From assembly GCA_900551135.1 (NCBI GenBank), contig URUX01000008.1, positions 1-27,401 on the forward strand: a stretch of DNA of 27,401 nucleotides, in the 5' to 3' direction. Origin of the DNA: an uncultured Clostridium sp. (GTDB taxonomy: Bacteria; Bacillota; Clostridia; Lachnospirales; Lachnospiraceae). This document shows, piece by piece, positions 8,194 through 16,176 of this stretch; the first letter of the stretch is position 1; each line of letters starts with the position of its first letter. Under the pieces are notes generated by a model, which made no database searches, was not told the origin of the DNA, and saw only the letters and a program-made list of their open reading frames with translations. The position numbers and the translations under genes were made by a program.

Positions 8194-8230
8194 GCACCCA
8201 TAGAACAGATTGCAGCAGAGGAAGACATCA

Positions 8231-9604
8231 ATGAGAAAAAACAGATTATACGCTATAGGGCTGGGGCTGGTACTAGGACTTGCAAGTCCCTGTATCCCAT
8301 CTTTTGCAGAAACAGGGGCGCAGCTTCCCGGACTGGAAGCGCCGTCAGAAACGGAGACACCAGCGGAAACAGAATCACCAGCGGAAACAGAAGCGCCAGC
8401 AGAAACAGAATCACCAGCAGAAACAGAAGCGCCAGCAGAAACAGAAACACAGGCAGAAACACAGGCTCCGTCCGCTCCGCAGGCAGAGGGGCCTGGGCAG
8501 GGAATGTCAGAAGCAGACGGGGGGACAATCTCCCATACAGGGGAAGCGCCAAAGGATTATTCCCAGATAGGTCCGGGGATGGGAATGCCTTCCGGCGGCA
8601 GTTCTTCCCAGCCATCAAACCAGGAATTTACATCTATGACAGTGGAAAATCCGGTTGTGCAGGTGGCAGAAAAATATTCTTATGAGCAGATGGAAGCGGA
8701 TATTCAGGAACTGCAGAAGCGGTATGGAACAGCCCATATGCAGGTAACCGTAATTGGCACTTCTGCAGACGGCCGGAAAATTTACGATATAATGGCAGGA
8801 AATCCCAATGCAGGAAAACACGTGTTAATCCAGGGGGCAATTCATGCCAGGGAATATGCCAATCCGCTTCTGATGATGAAGCAGATTGAAGATATTCTGG
8901 CTTTTTATGATACGGGTTTCTATCATGGAAAAAGGATTTCAGATTTGTTAAATCAGGCGGCAATTCATTTTGTGCCTATGGCAAATCCTGACGGAGTTGC
9001 GTTAAGCCAGTTTGGTCTGGATGCCCTTCATTCCCAGCAGTTAAAACAGACGGTTCAGACGGCTTATACATCGGATCTGGCGGCAGGACGGACCACTCAG
9101 GAGTTTTCCAGATATCTGGAACGCTGGAAATCCAATGCAAGAGGCGTGGACTTGAATCACAATTTTGACGCGCTGTGGACCAATACTTCCAGCAACTGGA
9201 TGCTGCCTTCATTTTCTGGATATAAGGGACTGACGCCGGTATCAGAGCCGGAATCACAGGCGCTGGTAAATCTGATGAACAGCAATTATCCGTGGGCGGC
9301 TGTATTAAATTATCATTCTATGGGAAAGGTGATTTACTGGGACATCGAAGGAAACAAAGAGAAGGAGAAATCCCAGCAGTTAGCCCAGCTTATGTCAGCG
9401 GCAACCGGCGGCTACCAGATGCTGCACAGCGGAGGCGGGGGCGGTTTTAAAGACTGGGTTCAGTTAAAGGAAAATCCAGTGCCGAGCATTACCGTAGAAA
9501 CGGGAAAAATGGATTGTCCAATGCCTGTTTCTGAGTTTGAAAGCATATGGGCAGAAAACCGGACAGGCTGGGCAGTTACTGCAGAGTTTGTGTTGTCCTA
9601 CTAA
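8231..9604 (+). CDS. secreted M14 family zinc carboxypeptidase
   Basis: I chose ATG 8231, with AGAGGAAG six bases upstream, over an in-frame TTG at 8210. That gives 457 residues. Residues 1-26 are a signal peptide (MRKNRLYAIGLGLVLGLASP, cleavage after SFA). Residues 44-79 are a PAETE repeat linker, then Gly/Ser/Gln-rich spacer. The peptidase domain runs from about 145 to the end. Zinc ligands are H205 and E208 in IHAREYAN and H362 in NYHSMG; the catalytic Glu is E423 in ITVETGKM. RGVDLNHNFD carries Arg304 and Asn309. The position that binds the substrate carboxylate as Arg145 in carboxypeptidase A is His here, so the specificity may be shifted, perhaps toward peptidoglycan peptides. Ten bases separate its stop from the ABC ATPase start. 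No anchor other than the signal peptide is visible. Confidence 0.9.
   Translation: MRKNRLYAIGLGLVLGLASPCIPSFAETGAQLPGLEAPSETETPAETESPAETEAPAETESPAETEAPAETETQAETQAPSAPQAEGPGQGMSEADGGTISHTGEAPKDYSQIGPGMGMPSGGSSSQPSNQEFTSMTVENPVVQVAEKYSYEQMEADIQELQKRYGTAHMQVTVIGTSADGRKIYDIMAGNPNAGKHVLIQGAIHAREYANPLLMMKQIEDILAFYDTGFYHGKRISDLLNQAAIHFVPMANPDGVALSQFGLDALHSQQLKQTVQTAYTSDLAAGRTTQEFSRYLERWKSNARGVDLNHNFDALWTNTSSNWMLPSFSGYKGLTPVSEPESQALVNLMNSNYPWAAVLNYHSMGKVIYWDIEGNKEKEKSQQLAQLMSAATGGYQMLHSGGGGGFKDWVQLKENPVPSITVETGKMDCPMPVSEFESIWAENRTGWAVTAEFVLSY
8360..8467 (+). repeat. 18-base tandem repeat encoding PAETE(S/A/T)
   Basis: Six in-frame 18-base units encode PAETES, PAETEA, PAETES, PAETEA, PAETET and QAETQA. 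The alternating fifth-sixth position gives a 36-base higher-order period in the first four units. It forms a proline-spaced acidic linker between the signal peptide and catalytic domain of the M14 peptidase, a common spacer type in wall-associated proteins. The repeat is prone to length change by slippage. Confidence 0.95.
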
Positions 9605-9614
9605 GGAGTACAAG

Positions 9615-10286
9615 ATGTTAGAAGTAGATGGAATCTGTAAAACCTATCGGAAAAAGCAGGTTTTGTCAGGGGTTTCCCTGACTGCAGAACCTGGACAGTG
9701 CGTAGGCATTGTTGGGGGAAACGGCTGCGGGAAGACGACGCTTTTGTCGATTTTAGCTGGCGCCAGAAAAGCGGATAAAGGAAGCGTAAAGGCAGACGGA
9801 ATGGAGATTCTGGGCAAACCAACTCTCCAGGCGGCAAAGATTGCTTACGTGCCCCAGGAAAATCCATTTATGGACGAGTTAAGCGTAAAGGATAATCTAA
9901 GCCTATGGTATAAAGGCGACCGGTCTGCCATGAAAAAGGATTTGGAAGATGGTCCGGCTGCCATGCTGGGAATCAACCAGTTTTTAACCACTCCGGTAGG
10001 GAAGCTTTCCGGAGGAATGAAGAAGCGCTTATCGATTGCATCTGCTTTGGCGGGCCATGAAAAAATCTTGATTATGGATGAGCCGGGAGCCGCCCTGGAT
10101 TTGGTGTGCAAGGAAATCATCCAGGAATATATGAAACAGTACATACGGGATGGGGGAACCATCATTTTAGCATCCCATGAACTGGCGGAACTGGCAGTCT
10201 GCTCTAAAATGTATGTGTTAAAGCACGGCGTGACAGAAGAAATTCCCTGCGGCCTGACGGTAGCACAGCTTACTGCCAGATTTTAA
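9615..10286 (+). CDS. ABC transporter ATP-binding protein
   Basis: A 223-residue cytoplasmic ATPase that would drive the downstream permeases. Walker A is GGNGCGKTT (34-42), the Q-loop is Q81 in YVPQENP, the signature is LSGGM (131-135), Walker B is ILIMDE (151-156), and the H-loop is H188 in ASHE. The start is the ATG after AAGGAG at 9603-9608; an upstream in-frame extension lies inside the peptidase gene and is not needed. After Walker B, the D-loop reads GAALD. Its small size and CcmA/NatA-like layout fit ABC-2 exporters rather than importers, and no solute-binding protein is nearby. The aspartate of Walker B and the Glu following it are both intact, so it should hydrolyse ATP. Substrate unknown. 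Confidence 0.93.
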   Translation: MLEVDGICKTYRKKQVLSGVSLTAEPGQCVGIVGGNGCGKTTLLSILAGARKADKGSVKADGMEILGKPTLQAAKIAYVPQENPFMDELSVKDNLSLWYKGDRSAMKKDLEDGPAAMLGINQFLTTPVGKLSGGMKKRLSIASALAGHEKILIMDEPGAALDLVCKEIIQEYMKQYIRDGGTIILASHELAELAVCSKMYVLKHGVTEEIPCGLTVAQLTARF

Positions 10287-10374
10287 TACCGGAAAACCTG
10301 TTACAGGCAGCTTTTCCTGATGTTTCACAATAAAAATTCTGACAGCAGCCGCTGTCGAGAGGAGGAGAAACAGT

Positions 10375-11955
10375 ATGAACGAGTTAAAAACAAAAAAGGG
10401 GATGATAATTGGAGGTGCTGCCATTGCGGCAGCGGCAGTAGTGGGGATTGGCGTTTTTGCCGTTACCTCCAAGGATCCAAAGACAGTTGTAACCGATGCG
10501 TTTAAAGGCGTATATGCAGCGGATCGGGTCAATCCGTCAGAAGAAATGTTCGGACTTGGACAGCTTTTCGAGCAGTTTGAGACCACTGGCGCGGAAATGG
10601 GGCTGGAGTTTACCTATACAGGGGCAAATGACGAGATACTGGATATGCTTACTGGAAGCGGAATTACAGTCAAGGCAGCTTCTGACGTTGTAAATAAGAA
10701 ATTTTCTGAGCAGATCGGAATTCTTTACAGCGGTATGGAATTAGGAAATCTTACAATTTATGGGGACGAGAATGACCTGATGGCCGCCCTTCCAGAATTG
10801 ACGTCAAAAGTGTTTACGATTCATTATGCAGAGGATCTGCCGGAGCAGATTGCAAATTCCCCGCTGATGGCAATGAGCGGATATGAAATGGGCGAGGAAG
10901 AGAAACAGGCCATCGACAATTATGTGTCCTATTTCACCAGTATTTACAGCGGAGAAAAGAAGCCGTTTGATTTGAAGGGGCTGTGGAAGCGGTACAAAGA
11001 AGGAAGCCAGGCCATGGAGAGTTTTAAGGAAGCGCTGACCGTAACAAAGGCAGACAGCGCCCAGCTTCTGTACAATGGAAGCGAACAGAAGTGTACCGGA
11101 TATGATGTGGTGGTTCCCAAGGCCGCGTTAATTGAGTTTTTAAAAACCACATCCAGGTTCTTTTTGGAAGATGAAAGTCTGAAAAATGATGTGATGGAGT
11201 ATGTAATAGCTCTGAGCGTCCTAGATGAAATACCCTTTGATGCTTCAGACTGGGACGAACTGGGAGTTGCCTGTGACCAGGCGATTGCGCAGTTGGATCA
11301 GATACTGGACGGCGACATTGCCATGCGGGTGTATGTAACCAGAAAAGGACAGCTTGCCAGCATGGACGCTTCTGGTATATTGAAAGAAGAAGGAACCGTT
11401 TTGGATATGAATGTAAAGGCGGTTTTAGAAGGCGGAAGCTATCCGACCCAGAATGGAACTCTGACCTTTACCACCACAGACGGAACGGATACGGCAGTTG
11501 CCCGTCTTACAAAAAATGGGGAATATACCGACGCATCTTATCATAGCCGTTTGGATGGCCAGATAGAGTATGGCGGGGAAACAATGGGAATCGGGTATGA
11601 AAATACGTATGACCGGACTACTGGAGACTCTGCGGTACAGATTACCTTTGGCGGCAGCGAGGGACTTGGCATTGACGAGACCGAGATTACCATAAACGGA
11701 GTTGTAGATGAACTGGAAAAGGGCAAAAAGATTCATTACACAATGGATTCCCTTGTAGTGAAAGAACCGGCAAGCGGCATATTCTATGAAGTTTCCGGCG
11801 CATTTTACCTGGGAGAACTCCAAAGTGAGATTACGGCTCCGGAAGGAGAAGAGATGGATGTGCTGACGGCTTCTAAAGAAGACTGGGAAGAACTGCTGAA
11901 TGAGGTTATGATGAATCTCTACTCCCTGATTTTAGGCGGCGGCCTGTCTGAATAA
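10375..11955 (+). CDS. single-pass membrane protein with large outer domain, unknown function
   Basis: 526 residues that I do not recognise as a characterised family. After MNELKTKKG comes one membrane helix (about 10-30, IIGGAAIAAAAVVGIGVFAV). Roughly 495 residues follow, predicted to lie outside the cell, with mixed helix and, in the second half, beta-rich character (GTLTFTTTDGTDTAVARL, ITINGVVDELEKGKKIHYTM). No Cys of a lipobox is present at the N-terminus. RBS GAGGAGG lies about ten bases before ATG. It sits between an ABC ATPase and two ABC-2 permeases with a 15-base gap to the first, so a role as an accessory or substrate-handling subunit of that exporter is inferred. The 88 bases before it hold an imperfect hairpin (10291-10317, GGAAAA with TTTTCC around CCTG/CAGG) but no clear promoter. 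Confidence 0.75.
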   Translation: MNELKTKKGMIIGGAAIAAAAVVGIGVFAVTSKDPKTVVTDAFKGVYAADRVNPSEEMFGLGQLFEQFETTGAEMGLEFTYTGANDEILDMLTGSGITVKAASDVVNKKFSEQIGILYSGMELGNLTIYGDENDLMAALPELTSKVFTIHYAEDLPEQIANSPLMAMSGYEMGEEEKQAIDNYVSYFTSIYSGEKKPFDLKGLWKRYKEGSQAMESFKEALTVTKADSAQLLYNGSEQKCTGYDVVVPKAALIEFLKTTSRFFLEDESLKNDVMEYVIALSVLDEIPFDASDWDELGVACDQAIAQLDQILDGDIAMRVYVTRKGQLASMDASGILKEEGTVLDMNVKAVLEGGSYPTQNGTLTFTTTDGTDTAVARLTKNGEYTDASYHSRLDGQIEYGGETMGIGYENTYDRTTGDSAVQITFGGSEGLGIDETEITINGVVDELEKGKKIHYTMDSLVVKEPASGIFYEVSGAFYLGELQSEITAPEGEEMDVLTASKEDWEELLNEVMMNLYSLILGGGLSE

Positions 11956-11970
11956 ACAACAGGAGGGAAT

Positions 11971-13224
11971 ATGCGGACATTTTTGGTATATGTGAAACTA
12001 GAACTGAAAAGGGCGCTGCAATTCCTTCCGTGGATAGCTGCGGGGGCAATGGTACTGGCAGGATTGCTGGGCTCCATTGCCCTTTTTGCCTTCCGCACGT
12101 TGGAAAGCGGAGCGGAACTGGATAAACTGAAGGTAGGCGTTGTTGTACCAGAAGAAGATGGACTGGCAAAAAAAGCAGTATCCATGTTGGGGACTTTGGA
12201 CAGTGTAGAAAGTATCTGCCAGTTTGTCTTTACAGAAGAAGAGGATGGGAAAAAACGGACAGAGGCAGGGGAGTTTGCCTGTCTGATGGAAGTGCCGGAA
12301 AACTTTGTAGGAAGCATTATTGACGGAAGCAACCGGCCGGTTACCATCTGGTTTCCCAGGCCATTAGGCGTGGAAGAGCAGATTTTTAAAGAACTGGCAG
12401 AAGCAGGAGCCAGAACCTTGTCCAGCGCCCAGGCTGGGATCTATGCAGCCGGATATATGAATGGGCTTTACGGGATACCGGCAAGCATCCAGGAAGCAGA
12501 GCGGTATCTAAATACAAAATACTTGTCTTACAGCCTGGATCGGGAGGGGTATTTTAAGAGGCGCCAGGTTTCTTCGGCAGAAGATGTTTCAATAGAGGTT
12601 CATTATATGGCGGCGGCAGCGGTCTTTTTTCTGTTGCTGTCCGGTATTCCAGCAGGCCGTCTTTTTACGGAAGACAACCGATCCAGGCAGGAAAAGCTGA
12701 AACTTTTAGGGATTGGAACTGGAAGCCGGATTGTGGCAAAAGCGGTTGGAATGACGGTATTGCTGATGTTATTGGCGGGATTTTTAGCGATGGCGGCAGG
12801 AATAGCTAGCTTCTTTTTAAAAGACACTGGTTTGTCAGAAGCGCTGTCTTCGATCTGGTCGGTAATGGAAGAAAAAAGCAGGGGAACGGTATTTTTCCGG
12901 ATAGGGCTGGCAGCCGCTGTCTTTGCTGCGTCGGCGTCTCTCATTGTCCTTTGCTATAGCCTGTCCGGAACGCTGATTGGCGGGATGATGGTGCTGTTTT
13001 TGGGGACTTGCGGAATGATGGTAATTTCCGGCGGATTTTTGCCGGAAGTCTTTCTGCCTCAAAGCTTTCAAAAACTGTCTGGGTACCTCCCGACTACCAT
13101 TCTGCTTTCCGGGATAAAAGGATTTTTTCAGAGCGGGGAAAACTGGAGCCTGGTTATCAGGCTGTGGGCAGTCAGCGCCGGTTCCCTTCTGATTGCCGGA
13201 ATCAGGAAAGGAGGAGGGGAATGA
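11971..13224 (+). CDS. ABC-2 type permease with large outer loop (first of a pair)
   Basis: A 417-residue integral membrane protein. One N-terminal helix (about 20-42) is followed by a hydrophilic outer domain (about 45-205) and a block of about five helices (about 211-232, 257-287 and 308-360, then 397-411). This is the ABC-2/NatB-like layout. The outer domain starts LKVGVVVPEEDGL and contains VESICQFVF; the next gene has matching RIRIGVASEDSGL and ESMFEFVL, so the two permeases are paralogues. It starts with ATG 15 bases after the preceding stop, with AGGAGGG at 11961-11967. The stop overlaps the next start by four bases (ATGA). It probably forms a heterodimer with its neighbour, energised by the ATPase at 9615. 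Confidence 0.85.
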   Translation: MRTFLVYVKLELKRALQFLPWIAAGAMVLAGLLGSIALFAFRTLESGAELDKLKVGVVVPEEDGLAKKAVSMLGTLDSVESICQFVFTEEEDGKKRTEAGEFACLMEVPENFVGSIIDGSNRPVTIWFPRPLGVEEQIFKELAEAGARTLSSAQAGIYAAGYMNGLYGIPASIQEAERYLNTKYLSYSLDREGYFKRRQVSSAEDVSIEVHYMAAAAVFFLLLSGIPAGRLFTEDNRSRQEKLKLLGIGTGSRIVAKAVGMTVLLMLLAGFLAMAAGIASFFLKDTGLSEALSSIWSVMEEKSRGTVFFRIGLAAAVFAASASLIVLCYSLSGTLIGGMMVLFLGTCGMMVISGGFLPEVFLPQSFQKLSGYLPTTILLSGIKGFFQSGENWSLVIRLWAVSAGSLLIAGIRKGGGE

Positions 13225-14258
13225 GAAGAATGGCAGTCTGGTTTTATCTTTCCATAAAAAGATGGCTCCTGCATCCTGGATTTACGGTTATGCTGTTTGT
13301 CATACCCATCCTTTTGTGGGGGATTTCCCAGTTGGAGCCAGAGGAAACAGAACGGATCCGGATTGGGGTGGCGTCAGAGGATTCAGGACTTGGAAGAGAA
13401 GTGACAGAGGCTCTGATCCGCATGGGAACAGAAGAAAGTATGTTTGAATTTGTTCTCTATCACAACGAAGAAGAATTAAAACAGGCCGTCCGGACCAGGC
13501 AGGCAGAGTGCGCCTACTTGTTTCCGGAAGGATTTGAAGAAAAAATGAATCAGGGAAGATATAAGCGGTCGATCCTTGTGTATACAGCGCCGTCTACCAT
13601 TTTAGAACCTCTGGCAGGAGAAGTTGTATATTCTGTTTTAGCGTCCAGATATGATGGGATGATTTTTGCAGATTACATCGAAAACCAGGGGAAAGAGGGA
13701 GAACTTCTGAAAGAAGAAGCCCTTTCCTGGTATCAGGTGTATCAGGAAAATGGCAGTACCTTTGGATTTGAATTTCGTACCTCGCTGGAAAAGCCTGCAC
13801 TGGAAAAGAAAAGCATTTTCCCAGTACGGGGCCTGATTGGAATTTTTGTGTTTTTATCGGCTTTTTTTGCAGCCTGCAGTGTAAAAGAGGATGAAAGAAA
13901 CGGACTGTTTCTGGCAGTTCCTTATGGAGAACGGACAGTTTGCAGAATCGGAGCCCTGGCGGCGCCGGTATGTCTGGCGGCTTTGTCCGGACTGGTAGGG
14001 CTGTGGATGACCGGAGAATTGGAGGGCATTATGCTGGAAATCGGGGCGCTGGCTCTGTGTGGGGCAGTTTCTGTATTGTATGCAGGAGCTCTGTGCGCAG
14101 CAGCGTCAGGTCCTGAAATAATTGCCATGATGATTCCGGTGCTGGCTCTGGCATTGTTTTTGATATGTCCTGTTTTTATTGATGCAGCAAAATGGCTGGA
14201 TTTGGTCGGAGTGATTCGGATGATTCTGCCTCCTGCCTGGTATTTGAAACTATTTTAA
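13221..14258 (+). CDS. ABC-2 type permease (second of a pair)
   Basis: 345 residues from ATG 13221. This start overlaps the previous stop (ATGA) and has GGAGGAGGGG just upstream; a longer in-frame reading from 13008 would lie wholly inside the first permease. One helix at about 16-34 is followed by a hydrophilic outer domain (about 36-195) and a C-terminal bundle of about four to five helices (GLIGIFVFLSAFFAACSV, PVCLAALSGLVGLWM, ALALCGAVSVLYAGALCAAA, IIAMMIPVLALALFLICPVF). The outer-domain opening and the xESxxxFV segment resemble the first permease. It ends PPAWYLKLF close to the last helix. It probably completes a heterodimeric exporter; the cargo is unknown. The transcript end is unclear: the next promoter starts 14 bases after the stop. 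Confidence 0.85.
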   Translation: MRRMAVWFYLSIKRWLLHPGFTVMLFVIPILLWGISQLEPEETERIRIGVASEDSGLGREVTEALIRMGTEESMFEFVLYHNEEELKQAVRTRQAECAYLFPEGFEEKMNQGRYKRSILVYTAPSTILEPLAGEVVYSVLASRYDGMIFADYIENQGKEGELLKEEALSWYQVYQENGSTFGFEFRTSLEKPALEKKSIFPVRGLIGIFVFLSAFFAACSVKEDERNGLFLAVPYGERTVCRIGALAAPVCLAALSGLVGLWMTGELEGIMLEIGALALCGAVSVLYAGALCAAASGPEIIAMMIPVLALALFLICPVFIDAAKWLDLVGVIRMILPPAWYLKLF

Positions 14259-14272
14259 AATTTTGAGGATAG

Positions 14273-14300
14273 TTGCAGGGATTTTCGTACATGCTATCAT
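14273..14300 (+). promoter_or_regulatory. promoter of the 142-residue protein gene
   Basis: TTGCAG at 14273-14278 and TATCAT at 14295-14300 have a 16-base spacer. The -10 box is preceded by TGC, giving an extended -10 (TGnTATCAT). It lies between the ABC permease stop and the gene at 14353, with a leader of about 45 bases. Confidence 0.7.
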
Positions 14301-14352
14301 TAGATCCACAAATCAATAACAGAGCTGGATTCGATGAGAGGAGTATGCGGAT

Positions 14353-14781
14353 ATGAATGGAAATGCAGAACTTTTGAATTTTATTTATCAAAATTCCCAG
14401 ATGGGCGTGGAAACCATGGAGCAGCTGGGAGAAATGACCAGAGATGAAACATTTCAATCTTTTTTAGAAAAACAGAAAGAAGGATATCTGAATTTTCATA
14501 AACAGGCAAAGGAAATGCTGTGTCAGCGCGGATGTGACGAAAAAGGGCTGGGGACATTTGAAAAACTCCGGACGTATCTGATGATCAATATGCAGACTAT
14601 GGTGGATAAGAGTACGTCTCATATGGCAGAAATGCTGATTCAGGGAAGTACCATGGGAATTAATGATGCCATTAAGAAATTAAAAGAGTATCCGGACGCA
14701 GATCCAAAGGTTGGAAAGCTGATGGGAGATTTACAGAAATTCGAGGAAAAAAGTTTAGAAAAGCTGAAAGGGTTCTTATAA
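14353..14781 (+). CDS. small all-helical protein, unknown function
   Basis: 142 residues, no signal peptide or membrane segment, so probably cytoplasmic. The composition is strongly helical and charged, and it is rich in Met (about a dozen). It reads like a four-helix bundle: ELLNFIYQNSQMGVETMEQL, FLEKQKEGYLNFHKQAKEML, KLRTYLMINMQTMVDKSTSH and a C-terminal KLMGDLQKFEEKSLEKLKGF. The arrangement recalls ferritin-like or DUF2383/CotF-like helical bundles, but I see no full ExxH metal site: only scattered Glu and His (for example H49 and H96). Two Cys lie at about 56 and 60. ATG 14353 has AGGAG nine bases upstream. It has its own promoter and terminator, so it is a single-gene unit. Confidence 0.8.
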   Translation: MNGNAELLNFIYQNSQMGVETMEQLGEMTRDETFQSFLEKQKEGYLNFHKQAKEMLCQRGCDEKGLGTFEKLRTYLMINMQTMVDKSTSHMAEMLIQGSTMGINDAIKKLKEYPDADPKVGKLMGDLQKFEEKSLEKLKGFL

Positions 14782-14800
14782 GAATAAAGGAGAATAAACG

Positions 14801-14840
14801 ATGCCTGTCCTGCAGACTGATACAGGACAGGCATTATTTT
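14801..14840. terminator. bidirectional terminator between convergent genes
   Basis: A 12-bp perfect stem (14801-14812 with 14823-14834, ATGCCTGTCCTG and its complement) has a 10-base loop. On the plus strand TATTTT follows; on the minus strand the tail is GTTTATTCTCC, weaker but T-rich. It sits between the helical protein gene (ends 14781) and the minus-strand flavodiiron gene (ends 14863), so it can serve both. Confidence 0.85.
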
Positions 14841-14862
14841 AATTCCGCTGAGTTTAAAAGTG

Positions 14863-16071
14863 TTACCGGCAGAGGCCGTCTGCAATCTCGGATGCCAGAA
14901 CTTCCAGGGATTCTAGCTGCGCATCTTTTAAAGAAGATTTTAAGCTTACGCCAGTCTCTAAGATTGTCATATTTTTCATGGTTTCTAAAATAGCCTTCAT
15001 CTGTTTGGAAGAAGTACTTGCCCAGGAACCGTTGTCTAATAAAGCTACGGTGCGGTTCTGAAGATTTAATGCTTTCATATCTAACAGAACGTGCTCCATG
15101 GCCGGATACAGTCCGCCGTTGTAGGTAGGAGCAGCCAGGACAATGTGGCTTGCCCGGAAGGACTCGGAGATACACTGGGAAACATGGGTAGAGGAAACAT
15201 CATATACAGCAATATTTTTAATGCCTTTGTCAGCCAGCATGGCAGCCAGGACATTGGCAGCATTTTCTGTATTGCCGTACATGGAGCCATAGAGGATTAC
15301 AACTGCCTGTTCCTCAGGGGTATATGTGCTCCAGTGCTGATATTTGTCCAGCAGATAGGGGATATCGCTTCTCCATACAGGACCGTGTAAGGGGCAGATA
15401 ATCTGGATATCCAGTGCACTTAATTTTTTGATGGCAGACTGAACCTGAGCGCCGAATTTTCCGACAATATTGGAGTAGTATCTTCTGGCATCATTTAACC
15501 AGTCTCTGTCAAAATTGAGTTCATCATTGAAGATATTGCCGTTTAATGCGCCGAAGGTGCCGAACGCATCTGCAGAAAACAGCACTTTTTCAGAGGTTTC
15601 ATAAGTAACCATTACCTCCGGCCAGTGTACCATGGGGGTCATGGAAAAGGACAGGGTATGGCTGCCGAGTTCCAGGGTATCTCCGTCTTTTACAAGGACA
15701 GAGCGATCGGATAAATCGGAGATGGAGTAAAACTGTCCCAAAATCTGGAAGGTTTTTGCATTTCCGACGAGTTTGACGTCTGGATAAAGAGTTACAATAT
15801 CTGCAATGGCAGAGCAGTGATCCGGTTCCATATGGTTGATAATCAGATAATCCAGAGAACGGCCGTTTAAAACATGCTGCACATTTTCCAAAAACTGAGC
15901 CCGAATAGAAGGATCTGCGGTATCCATAAGGGCGGTCTTCTCGTCCAGGATTACATAAGAGTTGTAAGAAACGCCATTGGGGACAGGAAACAGATTCTCA
16001 AATAAAGCAAGACGGCGATCATTTCCGCCTACCCAATGAATACTGTCAGTTACTTTTCTGGTACAATACAT
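14863..16071 (-). CDS. fprA: flavodiiron protein (A-type flavoprotein, O2/NO reductase)
   Basis: A cytoplasmic enzyme that reduces O2 to water (or NO to N2O) and protects anaerobes. In its 402 residues an N-terminal metallo-beta-lactamase domain holds the diiron ligands: H80-x-E82-x-D84-H85 (NHMEPDHC), H149 (MVHWPE), D168 (SADAFG) and H229 (CPLHGP). A flavodoxin domain from about 257 has the FMN-binding YGSMYGNTEN and later APTYNGGLYPAME. Length and layout are those of class A; there is no C-terminal rubredoxin or NADH domain, so separate electron donors are needed and none is in this window. ATG follows AAAGGTGG on the minus strand. It has its own promoter facing away from pyrF, with an inverted repeat just upstream, which suggests regulation, probably by oxidative or nitrosative signals (inference). 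Confidence 0.95.
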   Translation of the reverse strand: MYCTRKVTDSIHWVGGNDRRLALFENLFPVPNGVSYNSYVILDEKTALMDTADPSIRAQFLENVQHVLNGRSLDYLIINHMEPDHCSAIADIVTLYPDVKLVGNAKTFQILGQFYSISDLSDRSVLVKDGDTLELGSHTLSFSMTPMVHWPEVMVTYETSEKVLFSADAFGTFGALNGNIFNDELNFDRDWLNDARRYYSNIVGKFGAQVQSAIKKLSALDIQIICPLHGPVWRSDIPYLLDKYQHWSTYTPEEQAVVILYGSMYGNTENAANVLAAMLADKGIKNIAVYDVSSTHVSQCISESFRASHIVLAAPTYNGGLYPAMEHVLLDMKALNLQNRTVALLDNGSWASTSSKQMKAILETMKNMTILETGVSLKSSLKDAQLESLEVLASEIADGLCR

Positions 16072-16141
16072 GGGAATTCCACCTTTCGTTTAATGTATGT
16101 AATGGGGGTAACGTTCATTTATCTTGTATTCCAAATTCTAT

Positions 16142-16170
16142 ATTATACTATAAAGTTTCCCAAATGTCAT
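16142..16170 (-). promoter_or_regulatory. promoter of the flavodiiron gene
   Basis: On the minus strand ATGACA (16170-16165) and TATAAT (16147-16142) are 17 bases apart, a near-consensus sigma-A promoter. The predicted start near 16135 gives a leader of about 65 bases. Overlapping TATA-rich sequence around the -10 box allows slight register shifts. Confidence 0.8.
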
Positions 16171-16176
16171 CGGTTT

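Noticed and set aside
7622..8197. Long minus-strand reading frame opposite pnp
   Set aside because: It lies inside a certain gene, has low-complexity Ser/Ile/Thr composition typical of an antisense shadow, and no family motif.
8360..8467. Repeat block considered as a CRISPR array
   Set aside because: Units are 18 bases with no spacers, are in frame and encode a protein linker.
8173..8685. Plus-strand frame rich in Arg, Asn and Ser repeats overlapping the M14 gene
   Set aside because: It is the alternative-frame reading of the 18-base repeat; the real frame has signal peptide and catalytic motifs.
13008..13220. N-terminal extension of the second permease
   Set aside because: It lies inside the first permease gene; the ATGA-overlapping ATG at 13221 with a strong ribosome binding site is the natural start.
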